From positions 1 to 64,000 of the forward strand of contig JAKFVD010000004.1 in the NCBI GenBank assembly GCA_021732365.1: DNA of 64,000 nucleotides, in the 5' to 3' direction. The notes beneath the pieces are model-generated. The model worked only from the letters and a program-made list of their open reading frames with translations. It was not told the DNA's origin and ran no database searches. The position numbers and the translations under genes are program-made. The stretch is from Methylotenera sp. (GTDB lineage Bacteria; Pseudomonadota; Gammaproteobacteria; Burkholderiales; Methylophilaceae). The number at the start of each line of letters is the position of its first letter. Position 1 is the first letter of the stretch. This document shows positions 1-8,472 of this stretch, piece after piece.

Positions 1-1736
1 CGATTTTCTTTGCAGATTACGGTCAACGTTTGCTGCCATCCAGCGCAGGCCGTACCACCATGTGTCCGACCGAATTGCTTTATGACGCTTCAAAACCAAC
101 CTCTATTTCGATGTTGCCGATTGAAACTCGCTCATCAGACGCGACCACCACAGAGTACAAACGCTATCCAGATGAATGGAAAGTAGTCGAGTTTAATGTA
201 GACAACAACGACAGCATGGTCGCCGCGTTTAAAGAAGTGAGCAGCACCAAACGTGTGACGGCTGAAGAAGCTGAAAAATTCGGTTTGTATGATCCAAACA
301 GCAGTGATGATGCCATGAGTTTAAATAAAGATGGCAGCATCGATATTCCATGCTGGCGCTACGCGATGATTAATTTCCCGCATCCATTGCTTGAGCAGGG
401 CTTGGTTATTTTGGACACCCCAGGCTTAAACGCAATCGGTACCGAGCCTGAGTTAACGCTCAATATGTTGCCAAATGCGCATGCTGTCTTGTTTATTTTG
501 GCGGCTGATACAGGCGTTACTAAGTCTGAAATTGATGTGTGGCGCCAATATATTAGCGGCACACGTTGGAAACAAAAAGGCCGCTTAGCTGTATTGAATA
601 AGATTGACGGCTTATGGGATGAATTAAAGAACGAAAAAGAAATTGAAAAAGAGATTAATAAGCAAATTAAAACCAGCGCTGAATTACTGGGTTTAGAGAA
701 TAATCAAATTTTCCCAACATCTGCGCAAAAAGGCTTGCTTGCTAAAATTAATGGCGATGAAGCCTTGTTGGTGCAAAGTCGATTGCCAGAGCTTGAAAAA
801 GCCTTATCAGATGAATTGATTCCATCTAAAAAAGAAATCGTTCGCGATAACACCAAAAACGAAATCGAAGACTTAATCGCTAATTCCAATATGATTTTGG
901 AATCTCGCGTATCTGGCGTAGTTGAACAGCTTGAAGAGTTACGCGGCTTGCGTGGCAAAAACGAAGACGTTGTTGAACACATGATGAACAAAGTCAAAGT
1001 GGACAAAGAAAACTTTGAAAAAGGTTTGCAACGCTTTCAAGCTTTGCGCAGTGTATTTTCACAGCAGACTAATAAACTATTCACTTTATTGGGTATGGAG
1101 GCGCTTAAGTTACAAGTACACACCACGCGCGAAACTATGGTGAAAGCGAGTTTCACTAAAACGATTCGCGAAGCAATGGACAACTTTTTCTTGGATCTGA
1201 AAGGTCGTCTAGTTTCATCAGATGTACAAATTGATGAAATTAAGAAAATGATGGATGTGATGTACGATAAGTTTTCAAAAGAGCACGGCTTGCGTAAATC
1301 TGAACCGCCTGCTTTTTCTACTTTGCGTTATCAAAAAGAACTAGCCAAACTAGAGCGTGCTTATAAAGAGCAGTTTAATACCGCTTTTAATATGATTGCC
1401 AACGAAAAAATGACGTTGACGACTAAGTTCTTTGAAACCTTGGCCAGTCGAGTGATTCATGTGTACGAAGTGGCGAACCGTGATGTAGAAAACTGGTTAA
1501 AAGCGGTGATAGCCCCAATGGAATCACAAGTGCGTGAGCATCAATTGCAATTACGCCGTCGTTTAGAAAGTATTAAACGTATTTACAAAGCAACCGATAC
1601 TCTAGAAGATCGTATTTTAGAGCTAGAGAATATTGAGAAGAGTATTCGTGCGCAAATGACGGATTTAAAAGTATTGCGCCAGCATATGGGTAATGCGTTA
1701 GCATTTGAAAACGATGCTGAGGCGAAAGTCGCTTGA
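1..1736 (+). CDS. Dynamin-like GTPase, 5' end outside window
   Basis: The reading frame is already open at base 3, so the start codon and the P-loop (G1) lie upstream of the window. The visible part begins just after G1, with a Ser-Ala-Gly-Arg-Thr-Thr stretch typical of the dynamin switch region. G3 (DTPG) is near 413-424 and G4 (NKID) near 597-608. The remaining ~370 residues are charged, helical and coiled-coil-like, as in bacterial dynamin-like proteins that remodel or tether membranes. No clear transmembrane segment is visible. A rho-independent terminator follows about 70 bases after the stop. Family assignment is firm; the cellular role is not defined by sequence. Confidence 0.88.
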   Translation, partial: IFFADYGQRLLPSSAGRTTMCPTELLYDASKPTSISMLPIETRSSDATTTEYKRYPDEWKVVEFNVDNNDSMVAAFKEVSSTKRVTAEEAEKFGLYDPNSSDDAMSLNKDGSIDIPCWRYAMINFPHPLLEQGLVILDTPGLNAIGTEPELTLNMLPNAHAVLFILAADTGVTKSEIDVWRQYISGTRWKQKGRLAVLNKIDGLWDELKNEKEIEKEINKQIKTSAELLGLENNQIFPTSAQKGLLAKINGDEALLVQSRLPELEKALSDELIPSKKEIVRDNTKNEIEDLIANSNMILESRVSGVVEQLEELRGLRGKNEDVVEHMMNKVKVDKENFEKGLQRFQALRSVFSQQTNKLFTLLGMEALKLQVHTTRETMVKASFTKTIREAMDNFFLDLKGRLVSSDVQIDEIKKMMDVMYDKFSKEHGLRKSEPPAFSTLRYQKELAKLERAYKEQFNTAFNMIANEKMTLTTKFFETLASRVIHVYEVANRDVENWLKAVIAPMESQVREHQLQLRRRLESIKRIYKATDTLEDRILELENIEKSIRAQMTDLKVLRQHMGNALAFENDAEAKVA

Positions 1737-1807
1737 TTCATATTAAGTATTTATCCGCAGTAGAAGTTAACCAAAAAAATTGACCGAAAAAAAGGGTTAA
1801 GTCAAAT

Positions 1808-1836
1808 AAAAAAGCCGACATCAAGTCGGCTTTTTT
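1808..1836. terminator. Bidirectional terminator between dynamin gene and rpoH
   Basis: A perfect 12-bp stem (1808-1819 with 1825-1836) with a 5-base loop has A6 on one side and T6 on the other. It can therefore terminate both the plus-strand dynamin gene and the minus-strand rpoH gene, which converge here. Confidence 0.9.
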
Positions 1837-1861
1837 ATTATCGATTAACGTTAACTTTGTT

Positions 1862-2713
1862 TTATGTTGCTAACATCGCACCTTTAATTTTCTGCATCGC
1901 TTTTTGCTCAATTTGGCGAATACGTTCTGCCGAAACACCAAACTCAGCAGCCAAATCATGCAAAGTAAGCGTTGCACTTTCGGTTAACCAGCGCGCTTCT
2001 AAAACGCGGCGGCTACGCTCATCCAAGCTCATTAACGCTTTGCTTAAGCTGGCTGATTGCATTTTCTCTGCTTGTTGGTTGGCTAAAAACTCAGATGGTT
2101 CTGGGCTTTCATCTTCCAAATAAGCAATCGGACTAAAGCTTTCATCGCCGTCATCATCAATTTGCGCATCGAGTGAAATCTCTTGGCCATTTAAGCGATA
2201 TTCCATTTCCATCACTTCTTCTGGCTTTACATTCAGCTCAAGCGCAATACGATTCACCTCATCAGTATGCAGGCTATCAAAGCCTTTTTTCATGCTGCGT
2301 AAATTAAAGAATAGTTTACGTTGCGCTTTAGTGGTCGCGGTTTTCACCAAGCGCCAGTTGCGAACAATATATTCATTCATTTCGGCTTTAATCCAATGCA
2401 TCGCAAAGGAAACTAAGCGCACACCGCGATCTGGGTCAAATCGCTTTACGGCTTTCATCAAACCAATATTGCCTTCTTGAATAAGATCGGATTGTGGCAA
2501 GCCATAACCCAAGTAGCCACGCGCAATACTCGCAACCAAGCGCAGATGCGAAACAATTAATGTTTGCGCTGCGTCTAAATCGTTGTTGTTTTTGAGTCTT
2601 GTAGCCAAGTCATATTCTTCTTCTGCGCTTAATAGCGGGAAGGCCTTGATTGCACGCATATACTGGTCAAAGCTATCAAGAGATGAAATTGACGGTATCG
2701 TTAAAGCGTTAAT
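1862..2713 (-). CDS. rpoH: RNA polymerase sigma-32 factor RpoH
   Basis: Heat-shock sigma factor. Sigma region 2 (SDLIQEGNIGLMKAV), the RpoH box (QRKLFFNLR) and region 4 ending in the ERIRQIEQKAMQKIK helix are all present. The first ATG (2659) would remove a conserved N-terminal stretch. In frame upstream of it lies ...SISSLDSFDQY, which aligns with the NLDSYIRAANAWP region of E. coli RpoH. That stretch holds no ATG, GTG or TTG, and a stop codon closes the frame just above. A strong AAAGGAG (2721-2727) sits 7 bases before an ATT codon (2711-2713), so I place the start at ATT, giving 283 residues (E. coli has 284). ATC directly before it is an alternative. A CIRCE operator lies just upstream. 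In many proteobacteria rpoH directly follows ftsX; here they are 4.9 kb apart. Confidence 0.93.
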   Translation of the reverse strand: MNALTIPSISSLDSFDQYMRAIKAFPLLSAEEEYDLATRLKNNNDLDAAQTLIVSHLRLVASIARGYLGYGLPQSDLIQEGNIGLMKAVKRFDPDRGVRLVSFAMHWIKAEMNEYIVRNWRLVKTATTKAQRKLFFNLRSMKKGFDSLHTDEVNRIALELNVKPEEVMEMEYRLNGQEISLDAQIDDDGDESFSPIAYLEDESPEPSEFLANQQAEKMQSASLSKALMSLDERSRRVLEARWLTESATLTLHDLAAEFGVSAERIRQIEQKAMQKIKGAMLAT

Positions 2714-2720
2714 GATGAAA

Positions 2721-2727
2721 CTCCTTT
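2721..2727 (-). promoter_or_regulatory. Shine-Dalgarno site that selects the ATT start of rpoH
   Basis: On the minus strand this reads AAAGGAG and lies 7 bases before ATT (2713-2711) and 4 bases before ATC (2716-2714). No comparable site precedes the downstream ATG at 2659. This is the evidence for a non-canonical rpoH start. Confidence 0.7.
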
Positions 2728-2747
2728 AATTTAATTAACAAATAATT

Positions 2748-2774
2748 TTAGCACTCTGGTTATGAGAGTGCTAG
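2748..2774. promoter_or_regulatory. CIRCE element (HrcA operator) upstream of rpoH
   Basis: TTAGCACTC (2748-2756), a 9-base spacer, then GAGTGCTAG (2766-2774). The CIRCE consensus is TTAGCACTC-N9-GAGTGCTAA, so this is a match with one mismatch at the last base. It lies 34 bases upstream of the proposed rpoH start. HrcA binding would repress rpoH transcription. No hrcA gene is in the window. Confidence 0.9.
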
Positions 2775-2793
2775 TGAATAATAGTTTCAAATT

Positions 2794-2812
2794 GTTACGA
2801 TTGGTTACGATT
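2794..2812. repeat. Tandem 9-bp direct repeat upstream of the rpoH CIRCE site
   Basis: GTTACGATT occurs at 2794-2802 and again at 2804-2812, one helical turn apart, in the short gap between the C-S lyase gene and the CIRCE element. It could be a second regulator site in the rpoH control region; no known binding protein is recognised. Confidence 0.4.
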
Positions 2813-2831
2813 TAGTGCTAAAAAGTGAAAG

Positions 2832-3998
2832 TTAGATAAGGGCGTTTTTGATATTGTGGAGTGCGTTCGTTATATTTTGTCTGCTTGTAGCTATATTCAT
2901 GCGCATAAAGCCGCTACCAGCAGCGCCAAATTGAATGCCTGCACTTAAGCCCACGCCAGCTTTTTGAACAAAAAAATGCTTTAACTCGTCATCATTCATT
3001 CGCAATAAACGGCAATCTAGCCATAATAAATACGTGCCTTCGGTTGATACCAATTTAATTTTTGGCAGATGATTGATCAGATAGTTTGCAACGTAATCGC
3101 GTGTATCTTGTAAATAATCCAGCATAGCGTTTAGCCATTCTTCGCTGCCACTGTAAGCCGCTTCAAATGCGGCAATGCTAAATGGATTGCTTGCACTAAC
3201 ATATGACTCTTTAAAAGTATTAATCAATTCAGTACGTTGTAAGGCATTTGGCACAATTAATACCGATAAATTTAGGCCAGCAATATTGAATGATTTACTG
3301 GGCGCCATAGCAGTAATGACTTTGTCCGTATTTTCAGCAATTGAAGCGAGCACATGGTGTTTGATGTTTGGGCAAACAATATCGGCATGTACTTCGTCTG
3401 CAAATATCGTTAATTGATATTTCCTTGCAATTTGCAATAATAATCTAAGCTCATCTTTACGCCATACTCTACCCACAGGATTGTGTGGCGAGCAGAGCAG
3501 TAACATGCTGGATTTTGATGCGCATGCTTCAAAAGCATCAAAATTGATTGTGTAACTATTTTTCTCGAACTTTAACGGGTTAAGTATCAAGTTTCTGCCA
3601 GTATCAGTGACAGCCGAAAAAAAAGGAAAATAAACGGGCGGTTGCAGGATGACCGATTCGGCGGGTTTTGTAAAAGCTTTAACGGCAGCATAAATTGAGG
3701 GAACAACACCCGGACACATCACAATCCACTCAGCTTGTATTTGCCAACCATGGCGGCGCTTTGTCCAATCAATAAACGCATTAATCATGCTTTCTGGATA
3801 TTGGGTATATCCATAAATGGGATGATTAGCCCGCGTAGATAGCGCTTTTGTAATGGCAGGCGCAACTGCAAAATCCATATCTGCAACCCATAAAGGAATG
3901 ACGTCTGAGCGCCCAAACGTATCTTGCCTTGCATCGAATTTAAGGCTGGATGTGCCTTCACGCGGCACATGGCTATCAAAATGATAATGTTGTTTCAA
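2832..3998 (-). CDS. PLP-dependent C-S lyase, MalY/PatB family
   Basis: Fold-type I aminotransferase-like enzyme. MalY/PatB hallmarks are LPLWVADMDF-like text near the N-terminus (here VIPLWVADMDF), FADEVHADIV and the PLP-lysine segment APSKSFNIAGLN. These enzymes cleave C-S bonds of cystathionine or cysteine S-conjugates with release of pyruvate and ammonia. The frame is open to 4070 but that would overlap egtD; I chose TTG at 3996-3998, preceded by AAAGGA at a 9-base spacing, giving 388 residues. It follows egtB and egtD on the same strand. The last step of ergothioneine synthesis needs a PLP C-S lyase (EgtE), so this gene may fill that role; that is inference. Confidence 0.88.
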   Translation of the reverse strand: MKQHYHFDSHVPREGTSSLKFDARQDTFGRSDVIPLWVADMDFAVAPAITKALSTRANHPIYGYTQYPESMINAFIDWTKRRHGWQIQAEWIVMCPGVVPSIYAAVKAFTKPAESVILQPPVYFPFFSAVTDTGRNLILNPLKFEKNSYTINFDAFEACASKSSMLLLCSPHNPVGRVWRKDELRLLLQIARKYQLTIFADEVHADIVCPNIKHHVLASIAENTDKVITAMAPSKSFNIAGLNLSVLIVPNALQRTELINTFKESYVSASNPFSIAAFEAAYSGSEEWLNAMLDYLQDTRDYVANYLINHLPKIKLVSTEGTYLLWLDCRLLRMNDDELKHFFVQKAGVGLSAGIQFGAAGSGFMRMNIATSRQNITNALHNIKNALI

Positions 3999-4036
3999 AA
4001 GGCATATTCCTTTTGCTTCATGAACAATCGGTTTGT

Positions 4037-5035
4037 TTATTCTGCGGCAAAATCTTTGTGTACTTGCCACAGTGAATCAATAAAATAGTCATTTACATCT
4101 GAAAAATGTTGTACGACTTTAAAGCCATTGTGCGTCGCCAAATTGTTAATTTCAGCGACTGTAAATTTATAAGAAGACTCTAAGTGCACGGGCTCAAATG
4201 CGTCAAAATGAAAGCTTTTTTCTAATGAATCGATATAAATATCCTGTTTTTCCAGAGAAATTAAGTGGCTTTCCATGGCTTCAATTGTAGGGTTATAAAA
4301 ACCATAATGCTCAAATTTTGCAGGGTCAAAATGGCCACCTAACTCTTGATTCATCCTGTTGAGAAGATTCATGTTAAATGCTTTGGTTAATCCATCACTA
4401 TCGTTATAAGCTTTATTGAGTGTGTGCGCCTCTTTTTTTAAATCATAGCCTATTAACAGATGGTCAGACTGATTAAGCGTTAACCAAAGTTTTTTAAGGA
4501 AATCACCACTTTGTTGTTGATTAAAATTGCCAATATTAGAACCCAAAAAAAGTACTAACTTTTTATTATTAGATATTTTTTTCAGATAATTAAGGCCAGA
4601 AAAATAGTCTGCAACAACGCCGTGAATAGCTAAATTGGTATCAATAGAGAGATTCTCACCAAGCAATTGCATGGCTTTTTCAGAAATATCTATCGGATAA
4701 AAGTTGACCTTACAGCCATTATTCAAGAAACCATCAATCAGTAATTTACTTTTATGCCCATCGCCAGCGCCCAGTTCAATGATGTCAATTTCTGATGACT
4801 GAATCATTTTTGGGATATGCAATGCCGCTTTTTCAATAATAGAAAACTCTGTTTTAGTAAGATAGTAATCAGGGTGCTGTGATATTTTTTGAAACAACTC
4901 ACTGCCAATATCATCATAAAAATATTGGGCGGGAATCGATTTTTTCTGCGCACTTAAACCAGTTAAAACGTCAATCGCAAAAGCTTCGCTGTGTTCGTTT
5001 AAGTTGTTTGTTACTAATAAATTGGTTAATTTCAA
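4037..5035 (-). CDS. egtD: L-histidine N-alpha-methyltransferase EgtD
   Basis: SAM-dependent enzyme that trimethylates histidine to hercynine, first step of ergothioneine synthesis. Family signatures include AQYFYDDIGSELFQKI near residue 37, the SAM-binding IIELGAGDGHKS near residue 85, and LFLGSNIGNF. Length 332 matches the usual ~320. The start ATG overlaps the egtB stop by 4 bases (5032-5035), indicating translational coupling. Confidence 0.93.
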   Translation of the reverse strand: MKLTNLLVTNNLNEHSEAFAIDVLTGLSAQKKSIPAQYFYDDIGSELFQKISQHPDYYLTKTEFSIIEKAALHIPKMIQSSEIDIIELGAGDGHKSKLLIDGFLNNGCKVNFYPIDISEKAMQLLGENLSIDTNLAIHGVVADYFSGLNYLKKISNNKKLVLFLGSNIGNFNQQQSGDFLKKLWLTLNQSDHLLIGYDLKKEAHTLNKAYNDSDGLTKAFNMNLLNRMNQELGGHFDPAKFEHYGFYNPTIEAMESHLISLEKQDIYIDSLEKSFHFDAFEPVHLESSYKFTVAEINNLATHNGFKVVQHFSDVNDYFIDSLWQVHKDFAAE

Positions 5036-6288
5036 ATGATATCTTTCGCTAATCGTATGCCTGAAAACATCCAGCGCTGCTGGGCTTGATAAAAGTTTCT
5101 ATAGCTATGTCGATAGTGATTGTCAGGCGTGACTATACAGCCGCCGCGCAAAACAAACTGGTTGCACATAAATTTTCCGTTATATTCATTTAATGCACCA
5201 TCAAACGCTTTGTATTGTGGATAAGGCGAGTATTGGCTTCTTGTCCAGCACCATACTTGTGGTGATAATGCGTTTGCGGCATTTGGATGGTAGATTTTTG
5301 GCGATGAAATAGTGTTAAGTTTTGGGTCGCTACGCATATTTTGCGTGCTTGATAAATAAATTTCCAATTCCGACTCAGTTGGTAATCTTAAATTTTTCCA
5401 ATTGGCAAAAGCATCCGCTTCAAAATAACTAATATGCACTAATGGATTGTTTAAGTCTAAGGGCAGCAAGCCATACAGCGTATATTCATACCATTTTCCA
5501 TCCACATAAGACCAATATAACGGGCATTTAATCTGATATTGATTCACCCAATTCCAGCCGTCACTTAGCCAATATTGCGCTTTGTAATAGGCATTATCTT
5601 GCAAAAACGCTAAAAACTCACCATTGGTAACGACAGATTCACAAACCGAAAAAGCGTATTGATAGTTTTTGTGGCGTGGTTGCTCGTTGTCATATGAAAA
5701 GTTTTCTCCATCATGACCAATTGCATACAGCCCTTCGCCAAACGTTTTCCAGCTTGATTGAGGTGTATGTGCATGACTCAATTCAGCAGTCGAATAGCAG
5801 GTTTCAAGTTCATTGCAGCTGAGAATATATTTAATATCCATGAATAACAGCTCTTGGTGTTGTTGCTCGTGATGAATGCCAGTCTCCAATAAAAACGCTG
5901 CTTCATCGCACAATGTATGATCAGAAATGAGCTTGATTATTTGGGCATCAATATTGGCACGATACTCATCAATCTCATTGACTGTAGGCCTGGATAAGTT
6001 GCCACGATTTGGCTGGGCGGTGTGAATGCCAACGGATTTGTAATAAGAATTAAACAGTTTGCTATATTGAGGGTTAAAACGCACATAGTTTTTTTGAAAT
6101 TTACATAAAATAAACTCCTCAAAAAACCATGTGGTATGCGCCAAATGCCATTTTGGCGGACTCACTTCCGCCACAGGCTGCACCACAAAGTCCTCATTCT
6201 GCAACGGCTTGCAAATATCGACGGTGGTCTGGCGGACAGCTAAATAGCGTGTCAAAAGCTGCTGAATATGGTTGTTGAGTATTGTCAT
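5032..6288 (-). CDS. egtB: Ergothioneine sulfoxide synthase EgtB
   Basis: Non-heme iron enzyme that joins hercynine to a thiol donor (cysteine or gamma-glutamylcysteine) with O2. An N-terminal DinB-like domain carries the iron-ligand histidines (HLAHTTWFFE and the HxxxHxE pattern HEQQHQE). It is followed by a C-terminal FGE-sulfatase-like domain ending in FVLRGGC...HYRHSYRNFY...SGIRLA. I chose ATG at 6288 (418 residues); the frame extends 7 codons to a TTG with no better ribosome site. No egtA or egtC is nearby, so the thiol substrate is open. Confidence 0.92.
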   Translation of the reverse strand: MTILNNHIQQLLTRYLAVRQTTVDICKPLQNEDFVVQPVAEVSPPKWHLAHTTWFFEEFILCKFQKNYVRFNPQYSKLFNSYYKSVGIHTAQPNRGNLSRPTVNEIDEYRANIDAQIIKLISDHTLCDEAAFLLETGIHHEQQHQELLFMDIKYILSCNELETCYSTAELSHAHTPQSSWKTFGEGLYAIGHDGENFSYDNEQPRHKNYQYAFSVCESVVTNGEFLAFLQDNAYYKAQYWLSDGWNWVNQYQIKCPLYWSYVDGKWYEYTLYGLLPLDLNNPLVHISYFEADAFANWKNLRLPTESELEIYLSSTQNMRSDPKLNTISSPKIYHPNAANALSPQVWCWTRSQYSPYPQYKAFDGALNEYNGKFMCNQFVLRGGCIVTPDNHYRHSYRNFYQAQQRWMFSGIRLAKDII

Positions 6289-6343
6289 GTTCGCAAATAA
6301 GCTAATCAATCAGTGATTTCAGTCATACAATAATAACAGCTCA

Positions 6344-6625
6344 TTATTGACTCACTACCACGCCTTTCCAAAAAGCAACATGATTTTTGATTTGTGATGC
6401 GGCATCACTGGGTGTTTTATAAATCCATGCAGCATTGGGGTTTGTTTTGCCATCTACCTCAATGTTGAAATAATTGGCTAAGCCTTTCCATCCACAAGTG
6501 GTGGTATGCGCGCTATCAGAAAAAAATGCTGGCTTAATTGCGTCAAGCGGAAAGTAGTGATTTCCTTCTAGTTCGACTGTGATGTTTGATTCTGCAATTG
6601 TTACGTTATTCCATAAAGCTTTCAT
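6344..6625 (-). CDS. DUF427 domain protein
   Basis: A 93-residue protein with the DUF427 (NTP_transf_9-like fold) pattern: W-N-V-I-A near the N-terminus, FP, TTCGWKGLANYF and AAWIYKTP near the C-terminus. Biochemical function is not established. AAAAAAGGA precedes the ATG at a good distance. It is the first gene of the minus-strand run into egtB, egtD and the C-S lyase, 55 bases before egtB, so it is probably co-transcribed. Confidence 0.85.
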   Translation of the reverse strand: MKALWNNVTIAESNITVELEGNHYFPLDAIKPAFFSDSAHTTTCGWKGLANYFNIEVDGKTNPNAAWIYKTPSDAASQIKNHVAFWKGVVVSQ

Positions 6626-6798
6626 CGCTAATCCTTTTTTATTTTGGTCAAATGTTAATAGAAAATTGACTAACCTACAGCACTGACGATATTGGATATG
6701 AATAATTCAACTATATTGGTAATGAATTTTTGCAATTACTTTATCGTTAAGTAATTCTGTAAAGAAGATTTAAATAAGCAAATATTAAAAATGAGTAT

Positions 6799-6827
6799 AA
6801 AAAAAGGACGCCTGAGCGTCCTTTTTT
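6799..6827 (-). terminator. Rho-independent terminator after the PEP-CTERM gene
   Basis: A-run, GGACGC (6806-6811), 4-base loop, GCGTCC (6816-6821), then T6. It lies 17 bases past the stop of the minus-strand PEP-CTERM gene and separates it from the DUF427-egt unit. It is symmetric and could work both ways. Confidence 0.88.
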
Positions 6828-6843
6828 AAAACAAAACTGTTAT

Positions 6844-7440
6844 TTATACGCGACGACGGCTAGCACCGAAACCGAATAAACCTAAAGCAGTTGCCATTAA
6901 AGGCAATGCAGCAGGAACTGGAACAGCACTAACGAAACTAGCTTTTACAACAAAGTCATCGTAATCTGCATCACCATCAAAAGCATCGTTAAATCCGATA
7001 TAAAATTCATTAGGCAACGCTTGAGTAACATCTAAGAATGCAAAACCAAATGCTGCGGTAGATAACTCTCCATTATTAATTGTCCTATCACTTGTAAGAT
7101 CTACAAATCTAAACTTAACTAAACCTGAGCCAATTGATGAAGAAACGTTTGTAACGCCAGGAACATCTGACTCGTTTAATCTAAGATTTGGACCATCAAC
7201 TACAAGAGCAAACCTGTTTCTAAAATCGCTATCTTGACCAATGTAGGTAAAAGTAATTGTGCCTGCTACATCAGCAAACAAAGTACCAAAAGAACCAGAT
7301 GTTACAGGACCTGTTAAATCTGGAGATAAACCAAAGTCACTAATACCAAATGTAGCTGATTCATCTACTATAGATAAGCCAGTAGCACTTGCGCTACCCA
7401 TAAAACCCATTAACGCTACTGCGAGTACTAATTTTTTCAT
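6844..7440 (-). CDS. PEP-CTERM sorting-domain secreted protein
   Basis: A 198-residue exported protein. It has an N-terminal signal peptide (MKKLVLAVALMGFMGSASA) and a C-terminal PEP-CTERM anchor: V-P-V-P, a hydrophobic helix, then an arginine cluster. Such proteins are sorted by exosortase (EpsH/XrtA), commonly with exopolysaccharide export. No exosortase gene is in the window. The middle region is a low-complexity beta-rich domain with DFRNRFALVVDG and DGDADYDDFVVK and no recognised enzyme motif. AAGGGGA is the ribosome site. Confidence 0.88.
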   Translation of the reverse strand: MKKLVLAVALMGFMGSASATGLSIVDESATFGISDFGLSPDLTGPVTSGSFGTLFADVAGTITFTYIGQDSDFRNRFALVVDGPNLRLNESDVPGVTNVSSSIGSGLVKFRFVDLTSDRTINNGELSTAAFGFAFLDVTQALPNEFYIGFNDAFDGDADYDDFVVKASFVSAVPVPAALPLMATALGLFGFGASRRRV

Positions 7441-7537
7441 TTCATTTCCCCTTGACTATGATTAAAAAACTTAACGTTTGTTACACATTTACTATTCGGA
7501 TGAGTAGCACAATATGTGACATACGTTTATTGTTCAA

Positions 7538-7553
7538 TAGCCCAAATGGGCTA
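7538..7553. repeat. 16-bp palindrome downstream of ftsX
   Basis: TAGCCCAAATGGGCTA is a perfect palindrome about 20 bases after the ftsX stop (minus strand) and upstream of the PEP-CTERM gene. It has no T-run, so it may be a weak terminator or a regulator site. Confidence 0.45.
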
Positions 7554-7572
7554 ATGACGTTAAAGTAAAATA

Positions 7573-8472
7573 TTAAGAGTGCTTATCAGAAAGAGATAAT
7601 GAAAAGTAGGCTGATAGCCAGCCAAGCAAAACTGCGGCTGCCAACATAATTGATTGATAAAAAGCAGATAAAAACTGTAGTGAGAAATTAAACTGGTAAG
7701 TTGCTGCTATTGCGCTAACTGTTTGATTGAAATATAAAATAATGCACCATGTCATCATTAAAGCCAAAGCGCCACCTCCAAGCCCATATAAAGCACCCAA
7801 GTATAAAAATGGTCGGCGAATAAAGCTATTTGTTGCACCAATCAGCTTGCTCAGTTCTATCTCCGCCTGTTGGGTTAACACTTGCATGCGAATAGTGTTT
7901 CCAATAACCACAATCAGTGCAAAGCCTAATAAGCTTGCTAGTAACACCAGCACTTTTTGCCCAAGTTGTAATAAGTAGTTAAGGCGCTTAATCCATGCGC
8001 CATCCACTAAAACAGTTTCTACACCATCTAATTTGCTTAATTCATTTTTAAGTGACTCAATAGATGTGGCATCCAATACTTTTGGCTCGACAAAAAAAGC
8101 ATCGGGTAGTGGGTTATTAGATAGCGAATCTAACAAGGCTTTATTGGCATCAATTACCGCTAACTGCGCAAGTGCGTCTTCTTTTGATACAAATACTACG
8201 CTATGAATTGCTGGGTTTTGTTTTAGTGCTTGTTCAATCGTTGTAACAAGCGCGTCGTCATGATTTTCGCTTAAAAACACGCTCAATTTGGATTCACTTT
8301 TTACATTGCTGACTAAGCCATTTAAGTTATCCAAAATAATGTAAGCAGTGCTGGGTAAGGCAAGCGTGACGCCTATACTTAAGCAAATTAAAAAGGTGCT
8401 CAGTTTGTTTTTTTTAAAGCGCGATAACACTAGGCGTAAGGCTTGCGCATGATAAGTCAACCATGTTTTCAT
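7573..8472 (-). CDS. ftsX: Cell division protein FtsX
   Basis: Integral membrane partner of FtsE; together they activate septal peptidoglycan hydrolysis. It has 299 residues: an N-terminal cytoplasmic helix, TM1 (about 25-47), a periplasmic domain with conserved LSKLDGVETVLVDGAWIKRL, then three TM segments at about 170-290. The ATG overlaps the ftsE stop by 4 bases. Confidence 0.95.
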   Translation of the reverse strand: MKTWLTYHAQALRLVLSRFKKNKLSTFLICLSIGVTLALPSTAYIILDNLNGLVSNVKSESKLSVFLSENHDDALVTTIEQALKQNPAIHSVVFVSKEDALAQLAVIDANKALLDSLSNNPLPDAFFVEPKVLDATSIESLKNELSKLDGVETVLVDGAWIKRLNYLLQLGQKVLVLLASLLGFALIVVIGNTIRMQVLTQQAEIELSKLIGATNSFIRRPFLYLGALYGLGGGALALMMTWCIILYFNQTVSAIAATYQFNFSLQFLSAFYQSIMLAAAVLLGWLSAYFSLSLSDKHS

